The notes beneath the pieces were generated by a model. The model made no database searches, had not been told where the DNA came from, and saw only the letters and a program-made list of their open reading frames with translations. 64,000 nt of DNA from Candidatus Saccharimonadota bacterium. GTDB taxonomy: Bacteria; Patescibacteriota; Saccharimonadia; Saccharimonadales; Saccharimonadaceae. Made by a program: the position numbers and the translations under genes. Shown here piece after piece: positions 1-8,429 of this stretch; within the stretch, counting starts at the first letter, position 1, and each line of letters begins with the position of its first letter. The stretch covers positions 1 through 64,000 of the forward strand of contig JAFRWP010000004.1 in NCBI GenBank assembly GCA_017437945.1, read 5' to 3'.

Positions 1-1785
1 ATAGACGAGAGCGCTACAAATTGGGAATGCAAGGAGGAGCGCCTTGAAGGCGTCAAACCACTTCTTGAAGATAGACTTAGTGTTTGGCAAGGCATAGCAG
101 ATGAAAGCGATCGGTGAAGCGGCCACGAGCAAGACGATGGCAGCTTGGCGAATACCAAGGATGGCGACGAGGGTGATGACGGAAAAGAAGATACTAATAA
201 GGCCGAGTAATGCTGGAATTAATACGGCCAAGCCCTGCGATAATGCAATTCCCGCACCGATTACGGCCACAATAATGACAAGTGCTGAGTTCCAGCTCGA
301 TGACAAATAACTACTCCAGAACGAGCTATCAACGACTGCAGCATCGACCGGCACCGAACTAACCGGCTTAATTGATAACGCAATATTATTAAAGAGTCTG
401 CCAATTCCCCGCCCCGCGATGTTTCCGACGTCGATAGCAATTTGGCAGATGATAAACGAAAGGTTTACAAGGATAGCGACAACGAGCAGTTTTGGAATAA
501 GCTTGCGGAAGTTAAATCGCTCACCACCAACTCCAGTTACCTGGGAGAAAATAGTAATAATAAATACGATAACAAATAGATAATTAGCGATGTTGCGGAA
601 TACATTCCAGGCTTTATAAGTTCCATCGTTCTGTCCTTGGCCCGCATGGAATAAACCGGCATCCACTTCAAGTGCTGGGATTATCCAATCAGCATACGCT
701 CTCAGAATTGTGTCTTTGAGACCATTAATAATAGGACACATAATCCAGCCCAACGACCCGGCATTAGTGTAGCAATCGTATACTTCTTCTCCAGTATCAC
801 CATCATCAGGATTAGTAGGATTGGCAGGCTCAGGATTAGTAGGATTTTGGGGATCGCCAGGATTGGTAGGATTATCAGAAGAGCTGCCGCCTGCGCTAGC
901 GATTATTGTCGCAGCCGTCGTTTTGCCAACATAACGATTGACTGCCTCGTAAGCACTCTTATAAGAGCCGTCAAAATTATGCCCATTAAAGGTCTTAATT
1001 AGAGACGAGCATTGAATCTTGCTGCCGCCCGGAACGATAGTGACTTCACCTAAAGAACCTTGTTGGGTAGGTTTGCCATTATCGAGAACGCCAAATTTAG
1101 TGCGGAATACTTTTTTCTTGTTGCTCGTGGATGATTCATATACGTGCATATCTTTGACGTATTCTAGACTCGAATTCCAATAATACTTTGCTTCATTATT
1201 TAATGCACTGAGGCTTTCATCATCGGCGCTTACGCTAACGCCCCTACAACCATTGCTGTTGCGACCGTCACCGTTAAACAGATATCTGCCCTCGAGCGTA
1301 TAGCTCAGCTCAGCGTCGTACATCTCGTTAAAATAAGTCTCTGGCGTTTCGCCATCAAAGAATAATCTCTTGATATTGCTAGCTATAGCTGATGGAGCAT
1401 CCGGTAGCCTAACTCCGCCAACATATGCGCCTAGTAATAATTGGCTGCTCAAAAAATGACTATCAATGAAGTGTCCTAAGTCTAGGATCTGCAGCATATT
1501 AAGTGCTGACTGGCACGACATTTGACCTAACCAAGAATCCGTAACCTTGTAATCAACCTTGCTACCCAATAATGTATCAATTTCATCGCCTTCTTTTAAG
1601 CTGATGGGCAAATCCCTTTCGTCAGCCGATCTAAAGCATTCATAGACAACTGAGGCAAAAATAAACTGTTTAGCTAAGGATTCACCATCACCATACAGGT
1701 CCGCATGAGCATCGTCGGACGGAATAATTACACTGCCAATAATAGCTGCGACCGCTAATAAGAAATAGGCTAATTTATTCTTCAT
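1..1785 (-). CDS. VirB6/TrbL-like T4SS membrane protein (3' end outside window)
   Basis: The reading frame is open from an ATG at 1785 down to base 1, so the C-terminus is missing. It starts with a signal-peptide-like segment (about residues 1-26), followed by a roughly 300-residue extracytoplasmic region with several cysteines. A linker rich in Asn-Pro-Thr and Gly-Asp-Pro repeats follows. The remainder is a block of long hydrophobic helices with an AWNVFRNIANYLF-type segment and a late WFDAFKALLLAFP segment. That layout is typical of VirB6/TrbL-like channel proteins of type IV secretion. The start overlaps the stop of the upstream gene by 11 bp and has an AAAGAGG SD sequence, so the two are translationally coupled. 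The family call rests on topology and helix character, not on a catalytic motif. Confidence 0.6.
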   Translation of the reverse strand, partial: MKNKLAYFLLAVAAIIGSVIIPSDDAHADLYGDGESLAKQFIFASVVYECFRSADERDLPISLKEGDEIDTLLGSKVDYKVTDSWLGQMSCQSALNMLQILDLGHFIDSHFLSSQLLLGAYVGGVRLPDAPSAIASNIKRLFFDGETPETYFNEMYDAELSYTLEGRYLFNGDGRNSNGCRGVSVSADDESLSALNNEAKYYWNSSLEYVKDMHVYESSTSNKKKVFRTKFGVLDNGKPTQQGSLGEVTIVPGGSKIQCSSLIKTFNGHNFDGSYKSAYEAVNRYVGKTTAATIIASAGGSSSDNPTNPGDPQNPTNPEPANPTNPDDGDTGEEVYDCYTNAGSLGWIMCPIINGLKDTILRAYADWIIPALEVDAGLFHAGQGQNDGTYKAWNVFRNIANYLFVIVFIITIFSQVTGVGGERFNFRKLIPKLLVVAILVNLSFIICQIAIDVGNIAGRGIGRLFNNIALSIKPVSSVPVDAAVVDSSFWSSYLSSSWNSALVIIVAVIGAGIALSQGLAVLIPALLGLISIFFSVITLVAILGIRQAAIVLLVAASPIAFICYALPNTKSIFKKWFDAFKALLLAFPICSALVY

Positions 1786-3247
1786 ACTTAACCTCTTTCA
1801 AATCATGCGTATAGACTTTCCCCTCGGCGATGAAATAGGTTGGGTATGGCGTAATATCAGTAGCTATATCAATGCAGTTAATACTTGGTTCCAGAACATT
1901 GCAGACTTGTTTCTGGCCAGTCTTAAGAGTTATGCGAATAAATGCGCTGTTGTCGTATATTTTGACATTGATGGCATCCTTATAAACTTTAATGTCTTTG
2001 TTGCTTTTCATGTCAAACAAATGGATACCGTCGCCGCGAAGGATTAGAACCGCTTCTTTGTTGTCGATGCCGAGCATCTTATAAGTATTTTCGGATAGAC
2101 CCCAGAGTTTTTCGATGCCGCATGGTACGACTTCGTTTTCGGAGGCGTCAATGATTGTTAAGCCCTTATTGGCGCCGCAGGATTTTTTGTAATATTTTCC
2201 GGAACGTGAAATGCTATTCTTTGAATTATCGGCCGGCAAAGATCTGGAAGTAAATACGCCGCCATGGTCGACACGAACATACAAGTTAGTTTGATTAGTC
2301 TTCTTTTCAAGTTCCACAAACAAACCGTCGTCGATTTTGGCAAGTTCATAACCAGAAGTGCTAGTAAATAGCTCAGTACCATCGAAAGCATCAATGATTT
2401 TTGCTCCCCTACCCGATTCTTGTACGATGAAATACAGACCATCGCCCGACTTGCCATAGCTAGTCGCAATACTGCAGACTGTCTGCTCACACTGATAAGC
2501 TTTTTCGCCATTCTCAACTTTGACTAGATATGGAGAACCGGTACTAACCCTATCGCCGGTATCATTCGGCGTAACAAATGCGTAGCCGTGGCCAATATAT
2601 TCCGCCTTACTATTGTCAGGATTAGCTTTTTCCATTTCGCCGTTATAGACATCCGAGCCGACAGTCCAAACGTTATCATTAACATCATATTTGATAGTGG
2701 TCTTGCCGGCCGTATCGACAACGATCTCGCCCTTGCGGTTGATAATTAAATCCTTACCGCCAGAACGAACCCTGGCATAGTCACCATAAAAAGGATTCGC
2801 TTCACTATACTCGCGCGGAGTAACCCACTCAAAACTACTTGGACTAATATAACCATATTGAGCAACAGTAGTACTTCGAAATGGGATAGGAGCATTTTTA
2901 TCGAAGAGCCCGACTAAATATGCCTGGCCTGCAATAGCAGGATCGCCAGCGGTGACGGACTTAGTCGAGTTGATAATTGCAACGACAGTAACCGCAGCGG
3001 CAACAATGAGGATCAAAATACCGATGCCGATAAGCCACGGACGTTTGCGTCTAGTTCTTCTTTGGCGAGATTCCGGCATTGGCTCTTCAAAAAACATCGG
3101 GTCAGGTTCGTTGCCTTTCCAGGATGATTTCTGGGGTTTGGCCGGGGCTGCATTTTGCTGCTCATTTGGCGAGCTACTCATGATTGCACCGGGTCGATCG
3201 AATGTACCATTGCTATCAAAAGAATTAATCTCGTCACCCTCGTACAT
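1775..3247 (-). CDS. Single-pass membrane protein, probable T4SS partner
   Basis: This 490-aa protein has a charged N-terminal cytoplasmic stretch of about 70 residues, with a basic RQRRTRRKRP patch. A single transmembrane helix follows at about 71-91, then a large extracytoplasmic domain. That domain has repeated short Tyr/Gly/Asp strand motifs and paired cysteines, suggesting a beta-rich, possibly propeller-like fold; I cannot name the family. It is the first gene of a two-gene operon with the VirB6-like gene, which suggests it serves the same envelope machine. The ATG at 3247 is favoured because a TATTAT hexamer ends 6 nt upstream with no SD, matching the leaderless pattern seen elsewhere in the window. 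An internal Met at residue 23 is the alternative. Confidence 0.6.
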   Translation of the reverse strand: MYEGDEINSFDSNGTFDRPGAIMSSSPNEQQNAAPAKPQKSSWKGNEPDPMFFEEPMPESRQRRTRRKRPWLIGIGILILIVAAAVTVVAIINSTKSVTAGDPAIAGQAYLVGLFDKNAPIPFRSTTVAQYGYISPSSFEWVTPREYSEANPFYGDYARVRSGGKDLIINRKGEIVVDTAGKTTIKYDVNDNVWTVGSDVYNGEMEKANPDNSKAEYIGHGYAFVTPNDTGDRVSTGSPYLVKVENGEKAYQCEQTVCSIATSYGKSGDGLYFIVQESGRGAKIIDAFDGTELFTSTSGYELAKIDDGLFVELEKKTNQTNLYVRVDHGGVFTSRSLPADNSKNSISRSGKYYKKSCGANKGLTIIDASENEVVPCGIEKLWGLSENTYKMLGIDNKEAVLILRGDGIHLFDMKSNKDIKVYKDAINVKIYDNSAFIRITLKTGQKQVCNVLEPSINCIDIATDITPYPTYFIAEGKVYTHDLKEVKYEE

Positions 3248-3253
3248 AAATAT

Positions 3254-3259
3254 ATAATA
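3254..3259 (-). promoter_or_regulatory. -10 box of a leaderless start
   Basis: TATTAT lies 6 nt before the ATG of the 490-aa membrane protein. No SD sequence is present between them. Transcription would begin at or next to the start codon. Confidence 0.5.
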
Positions 3260-3289
3260 GCATAAGCACTACGAGATAATAAGGCACAA

Positions 3290-3323
3290 AAAAGTGGCGG
3301 CCCCTTGCGGAGTCGCCACTTTT
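3290..3323 (-). terminator. Intrinsic terminator of the LPKTG protein gene
   Basis: A 10-bp stem (3290-3299 with 3314-3323) is followed on the minus strand by a run of Ts. It lies about 50 nt past the stop of the surface-protein gene and separates it from the T4SS-like operon. Confidence 0.8.
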
Positions 3324-3375
3324 GTAAGTTTCCCGTCGACTAAAGCTTGGGAAAGCTCTATACTAGGCGGTCAAC

Positions 3376-5484
3376 TTATTTACGGCTAATGATGTAGTAA
3401 GCAGCTGCAGTTACCGTACCTGCAATGACTACGATGCTACCAAGCATAGATTCAGCACCAGTCTTTGGAAGTTCTGGAGTTGGTTCTGGCTCGCGGCAAT
3501 CTTTGCCATTTACTTTAACGTCGGCAGTATCTTTATCGATAGTCTTGTCGTCGTTATTGTACTTACCTTCTACAACGTTGGTAAGGGTAGTATCTTCGCA
3601 ATTATCCTTCAGAGAAGTATTTACAGTTGCGTAGAAGTATACAGTTGCTTCAGCACCCTTGGCATAGTTACCGATGTTGATACCCTGAGCGGATACGATA
3701 CCATCGGCAAGAGTCTTACCATTGGTGTTGTCTTTGTTGTAAAGAACAGTGCTGCCCTTTACATAAGTAAGACCAGCTGGAAGCACATCGCGAATGACAA
3801 CATTCTTGAGGGTAGTGTTACCAGTGTTCTTGAATTGAATGCGATAGCGAACTTTGTCGCCAGCTTTAGCGGTTACGATTTCGGACCATTCTTTACCACC
3901 ATTGAGCTGGACCATTTTATCGATCTTGAAGCTTGGTTTTTCTGGTTCGGAGCAATCCTTGCCATTAACCTTGACAACAGCGGTGTCGGACTTTGCAGTC
4001 TTGTCATCATTGTTGTATTTACCCTTAGCAGTGTTAGTAAGGGTAGAATCTTCACATTTATCCTTGAGGGCACTGTTGACAGTAGCCTTGAAGGTAACGG
4101 TTGCGGTTTTACCGGCAGCGACGCTACCGATATTGACACCCTTGTCAGAAACGACGCCATCAGCAAGAGCTTTGCCGTCGAGCATGCTACTACCTTTTAC
4201 GTAGGTCATGTTTGCTGGAAGAGTATCGACGATAACAACATTGTTCAAAGTGGTGTTACCAGTGTTCGTGAAGCGGATGCGGTAATCAACATTAGTACCA
4301 GCAACAGCAGTCACGGTTTCATGCCATTCAGATTCGCTTGGAAGTTTGACCATCTTATCGATCTTGAAACCATCGATGCAGGTCTTACCTTCAACATAAA
4401 CATCGGCGGTATCTTCTTTGGTACCAGTAGAGGTGCCAGCAGAAGTTTGAGCGACGTTGCGGAGAGTGCTTGGGTTGCACTTTTCGCTGACTGCTTTATC
4501 AACAGTAGCGTTGAAGTATAACCAGGCGCCTGCGCCAGAAGCATAATCACCAAGGTTGATACCGTTGTCAGTAACGATACCGTCACTGAGGGCTACACCC
4601 TTTGGATGAGCAGTGTTAACGATAGTAGTAGAGCCCTTAACATAAGTTAAGCCGGCTGGAAGAATATCGCGAACGACGACATTCTTAAGAGTGGTGTTAC
4701 CACTGTTCTTGACATGGATACGATAGCGAACAGTTTCACCAGCCTTAGCGGTCACTTTTTCGCTCCAAGTATCAGTACCAAGGATTTTAACTTCCTTGGA
4801 AATCTCAAGATTTGGTTGCTCAGCGAATTGAGCTTTAACGTGGAAGGTTAAATAACCAGAGTACTGATTACAGCCAGGGATTTTACCATCCATCTGATCA
4901 TAACCAAGCAAAACGCCAGTCTTAGTAAAGAGGTCGTTCTTGGCAGTATCAAGATTGAAGGTGCGGAGTTTGCCTCCCTTGGTGTTGTAGTACTTAGCAG
5001 TACCTTTTACGTAAGCAAGATTAAACGGCTCACCATTCTTAGATACAAAGTAGGTGCTGTCATAGACAGTTTTTGGATTTGCGTTATCTGCAGAAATCTT
5101 ACCAGCGACTTCAATTTTAGTGCCAGTAGTAGTTGGAAGAGTAACGAATGCTCTTACGTTTTCTGCGGTAAGGTTAAGGTTGCCAGCGGCGTTGTTGTGT
5201 ACATAAATACGAACAACATATTCTTTACCGTTTTCAACCTGAGTATTGTCAGACCAGTAGTTAGTAGAAGCACTACCGGTGTATGGCGATGAGCTTACGA
5301 AGAAAAGCTCGTTGCCAATTTCTTCATTATTATCAGTGATTGAGTTGAACACGACGTGATCTGCTGGAACTTGCATCGTGTAAGTATCACGAGAAGGACC
5401 CCAGGCAAACGCCATGTATGCACCAGCGCCAGCAATAGCAGCAACGGCTGCGATGCCAAGGCTAGTCTTAGCGATTTTATTCAT
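3376..5484 (-). CDS. Surface protein with three DUF11 repeats and an LPKTG anchor
   Basis: This 702-aa secreted protein has a signal peptide ending at about residue 27 and a unique N-terminal domain to about 225. Three tandem modules of about 145 residues follow. Each carries the DUF11 signature of an RYRI-type strand, SGNTTLKNVV or TGNTTLNNVV, and LPAGLTYVKGS or LPANMTYVKGS. Each module ends in a Cys-containing linker. The C-terminus is LPKTG (about residue 672), then a hydrophobic helix and a short basic tail, the classic sortase signal. DUF11 modules form immunoglobulin-like stalks in cell-wall adhesins, so a role in contact with the bacterial host is plausible but inferred. The gene has its own terminator. 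An AGAAAGG SD about 12 nt before the ATG sits further away than usual. Confidence 0.85.
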   Translation of the reverse strand: MNKIAKTSLGIAAVAAIAGAGAYMAFAWGPSRDTYTMQVPADHVVFNSITDNNEEIGNELFFVSSSPYTGSASTNYWSDNTQVENGKEYVVRIYVHNNAAGNLNLTAENVRAFVTLPTTTGTKIEVAGKISADNANPKTVYDSTYFVSKNGEPFNLAYVKGTAKYYNTKGGKLRTFNLDTAKNDLFTKTGVLLGYDQMDGKIPGCNQYSGYLTFHVKAQFAEQPNLEISKEVKILGTDTWSEKVTAKAGETVRYRIHVKNSGNTTLKNVVVRDILPAGLTYVKGSTTIVNTAHPKGVALSDGIVTDNGINLGDYASGAGAWLYFNATVDKAVSEKCNPSTLRNVAQTSAGTSTGTKEDTADVYVEGKTCIDGFKIDKMVKLPSESEWHETVTAVAGTNVDYRIRFTNTGNTTLNNVVIVDTLPANMTYVKGSSMLDGKALADGVVSDKGVNIGSVAAGKTATVTFKATVNSALKDKCEDSTLTNTAKGKYNNDDKTAKSDTAVVKVNGKDCSEPEKPSFKIDKMVQLNGGKEWSEIVTAKAGDKVRYRIQFKNTGNTTLKNVVIRDVLPAGLTYVKGSTVLYNKDNTNGKTLADGIVSAQGINIGNYAKGAEATVYFYATVNTSLKDNCEDTTLTNVVEGKYNNDDKTIDKDTADVKVNGKDCREPEPTPELPKTGAESMLGSIVVIAGTVTAAAYYIISRK

Positions 5485-5566
5485 AACTTATTATTCCTTT
5501 CTTTAATGAATTAAAAATCTAGGAATGTTTGTTTAATCTTATCGTTAGCCGTATTGTTAACTCGTC

Positions 5567-5584
5567 ACAAATCAGATCATTACT
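5567..5584 (+). repeat. Left copy of an 18-bp inverted repeat flanking an orphan cassette
   Basis: ACAAATCAGATCATTACT here is repeated exactly, in inverse orientation, at 7585-7602. Both copies continue inward with NNGTATAA. Together they bracket the two-gene cassette at 5698-7443. Confidence 0.8.
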
Positions 5585-5602
5585 AGGTATAAACATGGGA
5601 TT

Positions 5603-5624
5603 GGGAGGGGCGGATGCCCCTCCC
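5603..5624 (-). terminator. Strong GC hairpin downstream of the 351-aa orphan
   Basis: A perfect 9-bp GC-rich stem (5603-5611 with 5616-5624) closes a GGAT loop about 75 nt past the stop of the 351-aa gene. It lacks a T run on the minus strand, so it may stabilise the mRNA 3' end rather than terminate efficiently. Confidence 0.45.
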
Positions 5625-5697
5625 CGAGATAACTTCGCCTTTGCCGCAGCATTAGCTTAGCTCTCCTTTTAAGGTGCTACGAAAGAAGGTGGTGAAA

Positions 5698-6753
5698 TTA
5701 CTCAACGTCATCCGGATTGAGATCTCCCTGGTTGACACCATCGTCAGCCAAAGGAGTCTCAACCGTTTCGGTCGAGTGGGTTTGCTGAACCGTCGTCAGA
5801 TCCGGGACGGACGGTTTTTGTGTGTTTGCAGGCTTCGGAGTGGCTGCAGGCGGAGGCGGCGGCGCGGTGTAAGAATCAGGTAGCTGGTTCTCATTTGTCG
5901 ACGTCGTGCTCTGCTGGCCATCCTGGCCCATGAAGTTTTCGGACTCCTTTGGCGGCTTTTTCTTCAGTTGCCCTTGCGTGCCGCCGTCGCTCTGTTTCGG
6001 CTCCAAAGTAGGAGTCGGCTCGGGCCCGGGATCAGGTCCCGGAGGAACCGGAGTCGGCGGTTTCCAGTAGTCGACGTCAATCGGCTGGTAACCGCAGGAC
6101 AGTTTGAACCGGAGCTTTCCGGGTTTGCCCAAGTCGAAGACGACACAATATCCGTTGGAGCTGTGCGTCTTCCTTACGATTACGGAAGGCTTGTTGCCTT
6201 CCAAGCCGTTGTACATCATATACATCTGAGATTCGATGTTATTGACGTACTCAATGCGGATGGAGCCGGACGTTAAGATTTTCTTGATCAGCTCAACTGC
6301 ACGCTCCCAGTAAGCATGGTCACGCAGGAAGTGCAGATGCGCTTTATCTGCGCGCTGGCCAATGAGTTCGTCAGCTTCATCCCGGAGGATGCGCTGATCT
6401 CCCTCAAGGTGCAGCATCTGATCGATATGTAACCCGAGTGCGGCACAGAGTGAGGGGTCGTCAGCGGCGCTAGCGAACATGTCGCCAGTGCCATCCTTGT
6501 TGGCGATCCAGGTTACGGCCTGGTCGGCACCAACAGCATTATCGGCAGCGGCCTTGCGGTCGAAGCCGAAATTGTAATTATTGGTGTCATCTCCATCATT
6601 CTGCAGGTCATTATTGTAATAGTGGACCGTAATTCCGGAGATGTACCGAGCAATGGAGTCGTAGATACCCCGAATGCTCGGCGTGAAAGTCAGAACCACC
6701 ATCACGACAAGTATCGACGTGATGGTGATATATCGTCTGATCTTATTATGCAT
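5698..6753 (-). CDS. Orphan single-pass membrane protein with Pro-rich tail
   Basis: I do not recognise this 351-aa protein. One N-terminal transmembrane helix (about residues 9-29) is followed by a globular region to about 225. A long low-complexity tail follows, rich in Pro, Thr, Gln and Glu, with a PPPPPAAT stretch. The globular part has no motif I can name. It is the second gene of a cassette, 12 nt behind the 225-aa gene, with an AGGTGGTGA SD before its ATG. The pair shares one near-consensus promoter and is bracketed by an 18-bp inverted repeat. The Pro-rich tail would suit crossing or interacting with the cell envelope, which is inference only. Confidence 0.6.
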   Translation of the reverse strand: MHNKIRRYITITSILVVMVVLTFTPSIRGIYDSIARYISGITVHYYNNDLQNDGDDTNNYNFGFDRKAAADNAVGADQAVTWIANKDGTGDMFASAADDPSLCAALGLHIDQMLHLEGDQRILRDEADELIGQRADKAHLHFLRDHAYWERAVELIKKILTSGSIRIEYVNNIESQMYMMYNGLEGNKPSVIVRKTHSSNGYCVVFDLGKPGKLRFKLSCGYQPIDVDYWKPPTPVPPGPDPGPEPTPTLEPKQSDGGTQGQLKKKPPKESENFMGQDGQQSTTSTNENQLPDSYTAPPPPPAATPKPANTQKPSVPDLTTVQQTHSTETVETPLADDGVNQGDLNPDDVE

Positions 6754-6765
6754 GTTATCACCACC

Positions 6766-7443
6766 TCACCGACGATGACGATTTTCAAACCATTGTACGA
6801 TTCCGAGAACACACGAGCAGGTAGCGATGCCGACAAACAAGCACAGGACAACCGGCACGACGATGTTGTTTGCATACTTCAGTACGTTGCCCTGCGCGTC
6901 GAAAGACACGGGGCCGTAGTAGGCGTTCTTTACTTGGAACCAGAGTGCAACTGCAGCAATCAGACCGCAGATGATGGAAAAGATGAGCTGCCCATCAGTG
7001 GCGTGGTCGCTGTTCTCGTCTATGCGCTGGCAGATCCGCGTAACACCGTCATTGACGGCGCGCCGGGTTTCGGCGTGGTTGTCATCGCTGCGACGAGTTA
7101 TCTCGCTCGCTTTGCGATCCAAGTAGCGTTCGCCGTGACGGGCGGCCTCAATCACCACAGTACGGGTGGTATCGCCGTCGTTACGGATCACGCTTTCGGC
7201 GTGGCGGGTGAGTTCAGTCGCCGCAGTGCGGGTCGTATTGGCTTCGTTACGGAGGGTAGCCTCAACGTGACGACCGGTTTCAATCACCGTAGTACGGGTC
7301 GTATTGGCCTCGCGGCTGATAAGCCGTCTGGTTTCATTGCCCTCACGGCGCGTTTCCGCAATGGAATGGGACGCAGCCTTTCCAGGAGCGGCCTTCGTTT
7401 CGCGGAGGAGACGATTGATATTATCACTCATTTTGATCACCAT
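6766..7443 (-). CDS. Orphan protein with 22-residue heptad-like repeats and two C-terminal helices
   Basis: This 225-aa protein contains three consecutive 22-residue units at about residues 45-110. They are built on the pattern TTRTxxxExxRHxExxLRN, alternate acidic and basic residues and probably form a coiled coil. Two transmembrane helices lie at about 150-172 and 190-213, with a short basic tail. No family is recognised. The ATG at 7443 directly follows the SD AGGTGGGG; a second ATG at 7431 with a weaker SD is possible. The SD lies in the 3' arm of a hairpin, hinting at translational control. The gene heads the cassette with the 351-aa gene and ends in TGA. Confidence 0.6.
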   Translation of the reverse strand: MVIKMSDNINRLLRETKAAPGKAASHSIAETRREGNETRRLISREANTTRTTVIETGRHVEATLRNEANTTRTAATELTRHAESVIRNDGDTTRTVVIEAARHGERYLDRKASEITRRSDDNHAETRRAVNDGVTRICQRIDENSDHATDGQLIFSIICGLIAAVALWFQVKNAYYGPVSFDAQGNVLKYANNIVVPVVLCLFVGIATCSCVLGIVQWFENRHRR

Positions 7444-7649
7444 TACCCCACCTAGTTCGTGGGGCCCTTTCCTATTTTTGTTTGGTCTGTTTTAGGAGAC
7501 AACGTTATATGGAAAGCCCCATTTTACCGGTGGGACGAATACCGGTTTTACACCTTCTTTCTTACTGCGTAGTAGATTATACGCAGTAATGATCTGATTT
7601 GTTAACGTAACGCTTCTTGCTAAAGCTTTTCGCAGTCTTGCAATTAGCT
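7444..7649 (-). promoter_or_regulatory. Long structured 5' leader with SD-sequestering hairpin
   Basis: About 200 nt separate the predicted transcription start from the ATG. The leader contains a perfect 10-bp hairpin (7562-7571 with 7580-7589) and the right inverted-repeat copy. Next to the start codon, a 6-bp GC hairpin (7446-7451 with 7459-7464) has the SD AGGTGGGG in its 3' arm. No known riboswitch class is recognised. A second -10-like TATAAT lies inside the 10-bp hairpin. Confidence 0.5.
7585..7602 (-). repeat. Right copy of the 18-bp inverted repeat
   Basis: Read on the minus strand this is ACAAATCAGATCATTACT, identical to 5567-5584. It overlaps the 3' arm of the leader hairpin and is followed inward by GCGTATAA. 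Confidence 0.8.
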
Positions 7650-7655
7650 GTATGT

Positions 7656-7684
7656 ATTATATCAAACTTTTGGTTATTTGTCAA
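7656..7684 (-). promoter_or_regulatory. Near-consensus sigma-70 promoter of the 225-aa/351-aa cassette
   Basis: TTGACA (7679-7684) is separated by exactly 17 bp from TATAAT (7656-7661) on the minus strand. It drives the long leader ahead of the 225-aa gene. Confidence 0.8.
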
Positions 7685-7693
7685 TAGTATTTC

Positions 7694-7708
7694 ATGGTAA
7701 TTTACCAT
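7694..7708. promoter_or_regulatory. 15-bp palindrome between divergent promoters
   Basis: ATGGTAATTTACCAT is a perfect 7-bp inverted repeat around a central T. It lies 9 bp upstream of the minus-strand -35. It also overlaps the likely plus-strand -35 (TTTACC at 7701-7706, 17 bp before TATACG). It is a candidate operator controlling both directions. Confidence 0.45.
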
Positions 7709-7766
7709 AAACGCAAATCATGTTATACGTAAGCACTTTGGCGGCATTCGACGGGGGTGATATAAT

Positions 7767-8429
7767 ATGCTTATGGCACTAATGAAGTCGAGTTTGATCC
7801 AGAGAATTCACAAGACGCAAACGTCTGATGTTATACACAGTAGCGGTTATGCCAAAGTTCAGCATAATCAAGGTGGTGGACCGCATAGCGGAATGTCGTT
7901 TTCGGCACGTATGAAGGTGGATCAGAACCGCACCGTTGTTAAGGGGTACGGTAGCTCAATGATTATGCAAAGTGGCAATAAAATGCCGGCCGCTACCTCT
8001 GTTGGCGGGCAAGGCATGGAGACAGATGTGCCAGTCCCAGTAACGCCACGATCTCAACAGCAAGATAATCATTACGGATGGTCGTCAAGTAGGGACACAG
8101 TGGCGAGTTGGGGCTATAAAAGTGAAAATAGCTTAAATAATGTCGCTAATACTACAGCGATAGACAATACGAACTCAAACCGGGGATACGGGCGAACTGC
8201 CGGAAGTAAGGAGAGTTTGACGGGTTACGGGCGTGCATTAGGGGGACGCGAGAGCCTGCATAAAGGATACGGAAGGATGTCGAGCGCAGATGCGTCGGGT
8301 CAAAAAACAGGTTATGCTAACGCGGCCGCCCAACGCCAAGCGCGCGCAGCGAGGTTTAGCGCCTCTAATGGGCGGACTGGTTCTTCGACACCAAGACCAC
8401 CGATAAATCCGACTTTTGGGCGTCGTTAA
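7767..8429 (+). CDS. Orphan Gly/Ser/Arg-rich low-complexity protein
   Basis: This 220-aa protein is not recognised. It is hydrophilic, lacks a signal peptide or membrane helix, and is rich in Gly, Ser, Asn and Arg. Recurrent GYGR or GYGS motifs are spaced 12-20 residues apart through the second half, and the C-terminus is basic. The composition suggests an intrinsically disordered, possibly nucleic-acid-binding protein, which is inference. A GGGGGTGAT SD lies 5 nt before the ATG. The gene runs convergently into prmC and overlaps its last codons by 65 bp, with its terminator inside prmC. That placement supports a real transcription unit, but the low complexity leaves some doubt. Confidence 0.55.
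   Translation: MLMALMKSSLIQRIHKTQTSDVIHSSGYAKVQHNQGGGPHSGMSFSARMKVDQNRTVVKGYGSSMIMQSGNKMPAATSVGGQGMETDVPVPVTPRSQQQDNHYGWSSSRDTVASWGYKSENSLNNVANTTAIDNTNSNRGYGRTAGSKESLTGYGRALGGRESLHKGYGRMSSADASGQKTGYANAAAQRQARAARFSASNGRTGSSTPRPPINPTFGRR

Noticed and set aside
3425-4586. Long plus-strand ORFs opposite the LPKTG protein gene
   Set aside because: They are mirror frames of the repetitive DUF11 coding sequence, with no SD, promoter or protein-like composition.
5603-5624. Rho-independent terminator with full confidence
   Set aside because: The stem is strong but neither strand shows a proper T run, so it is listed with low confidence.
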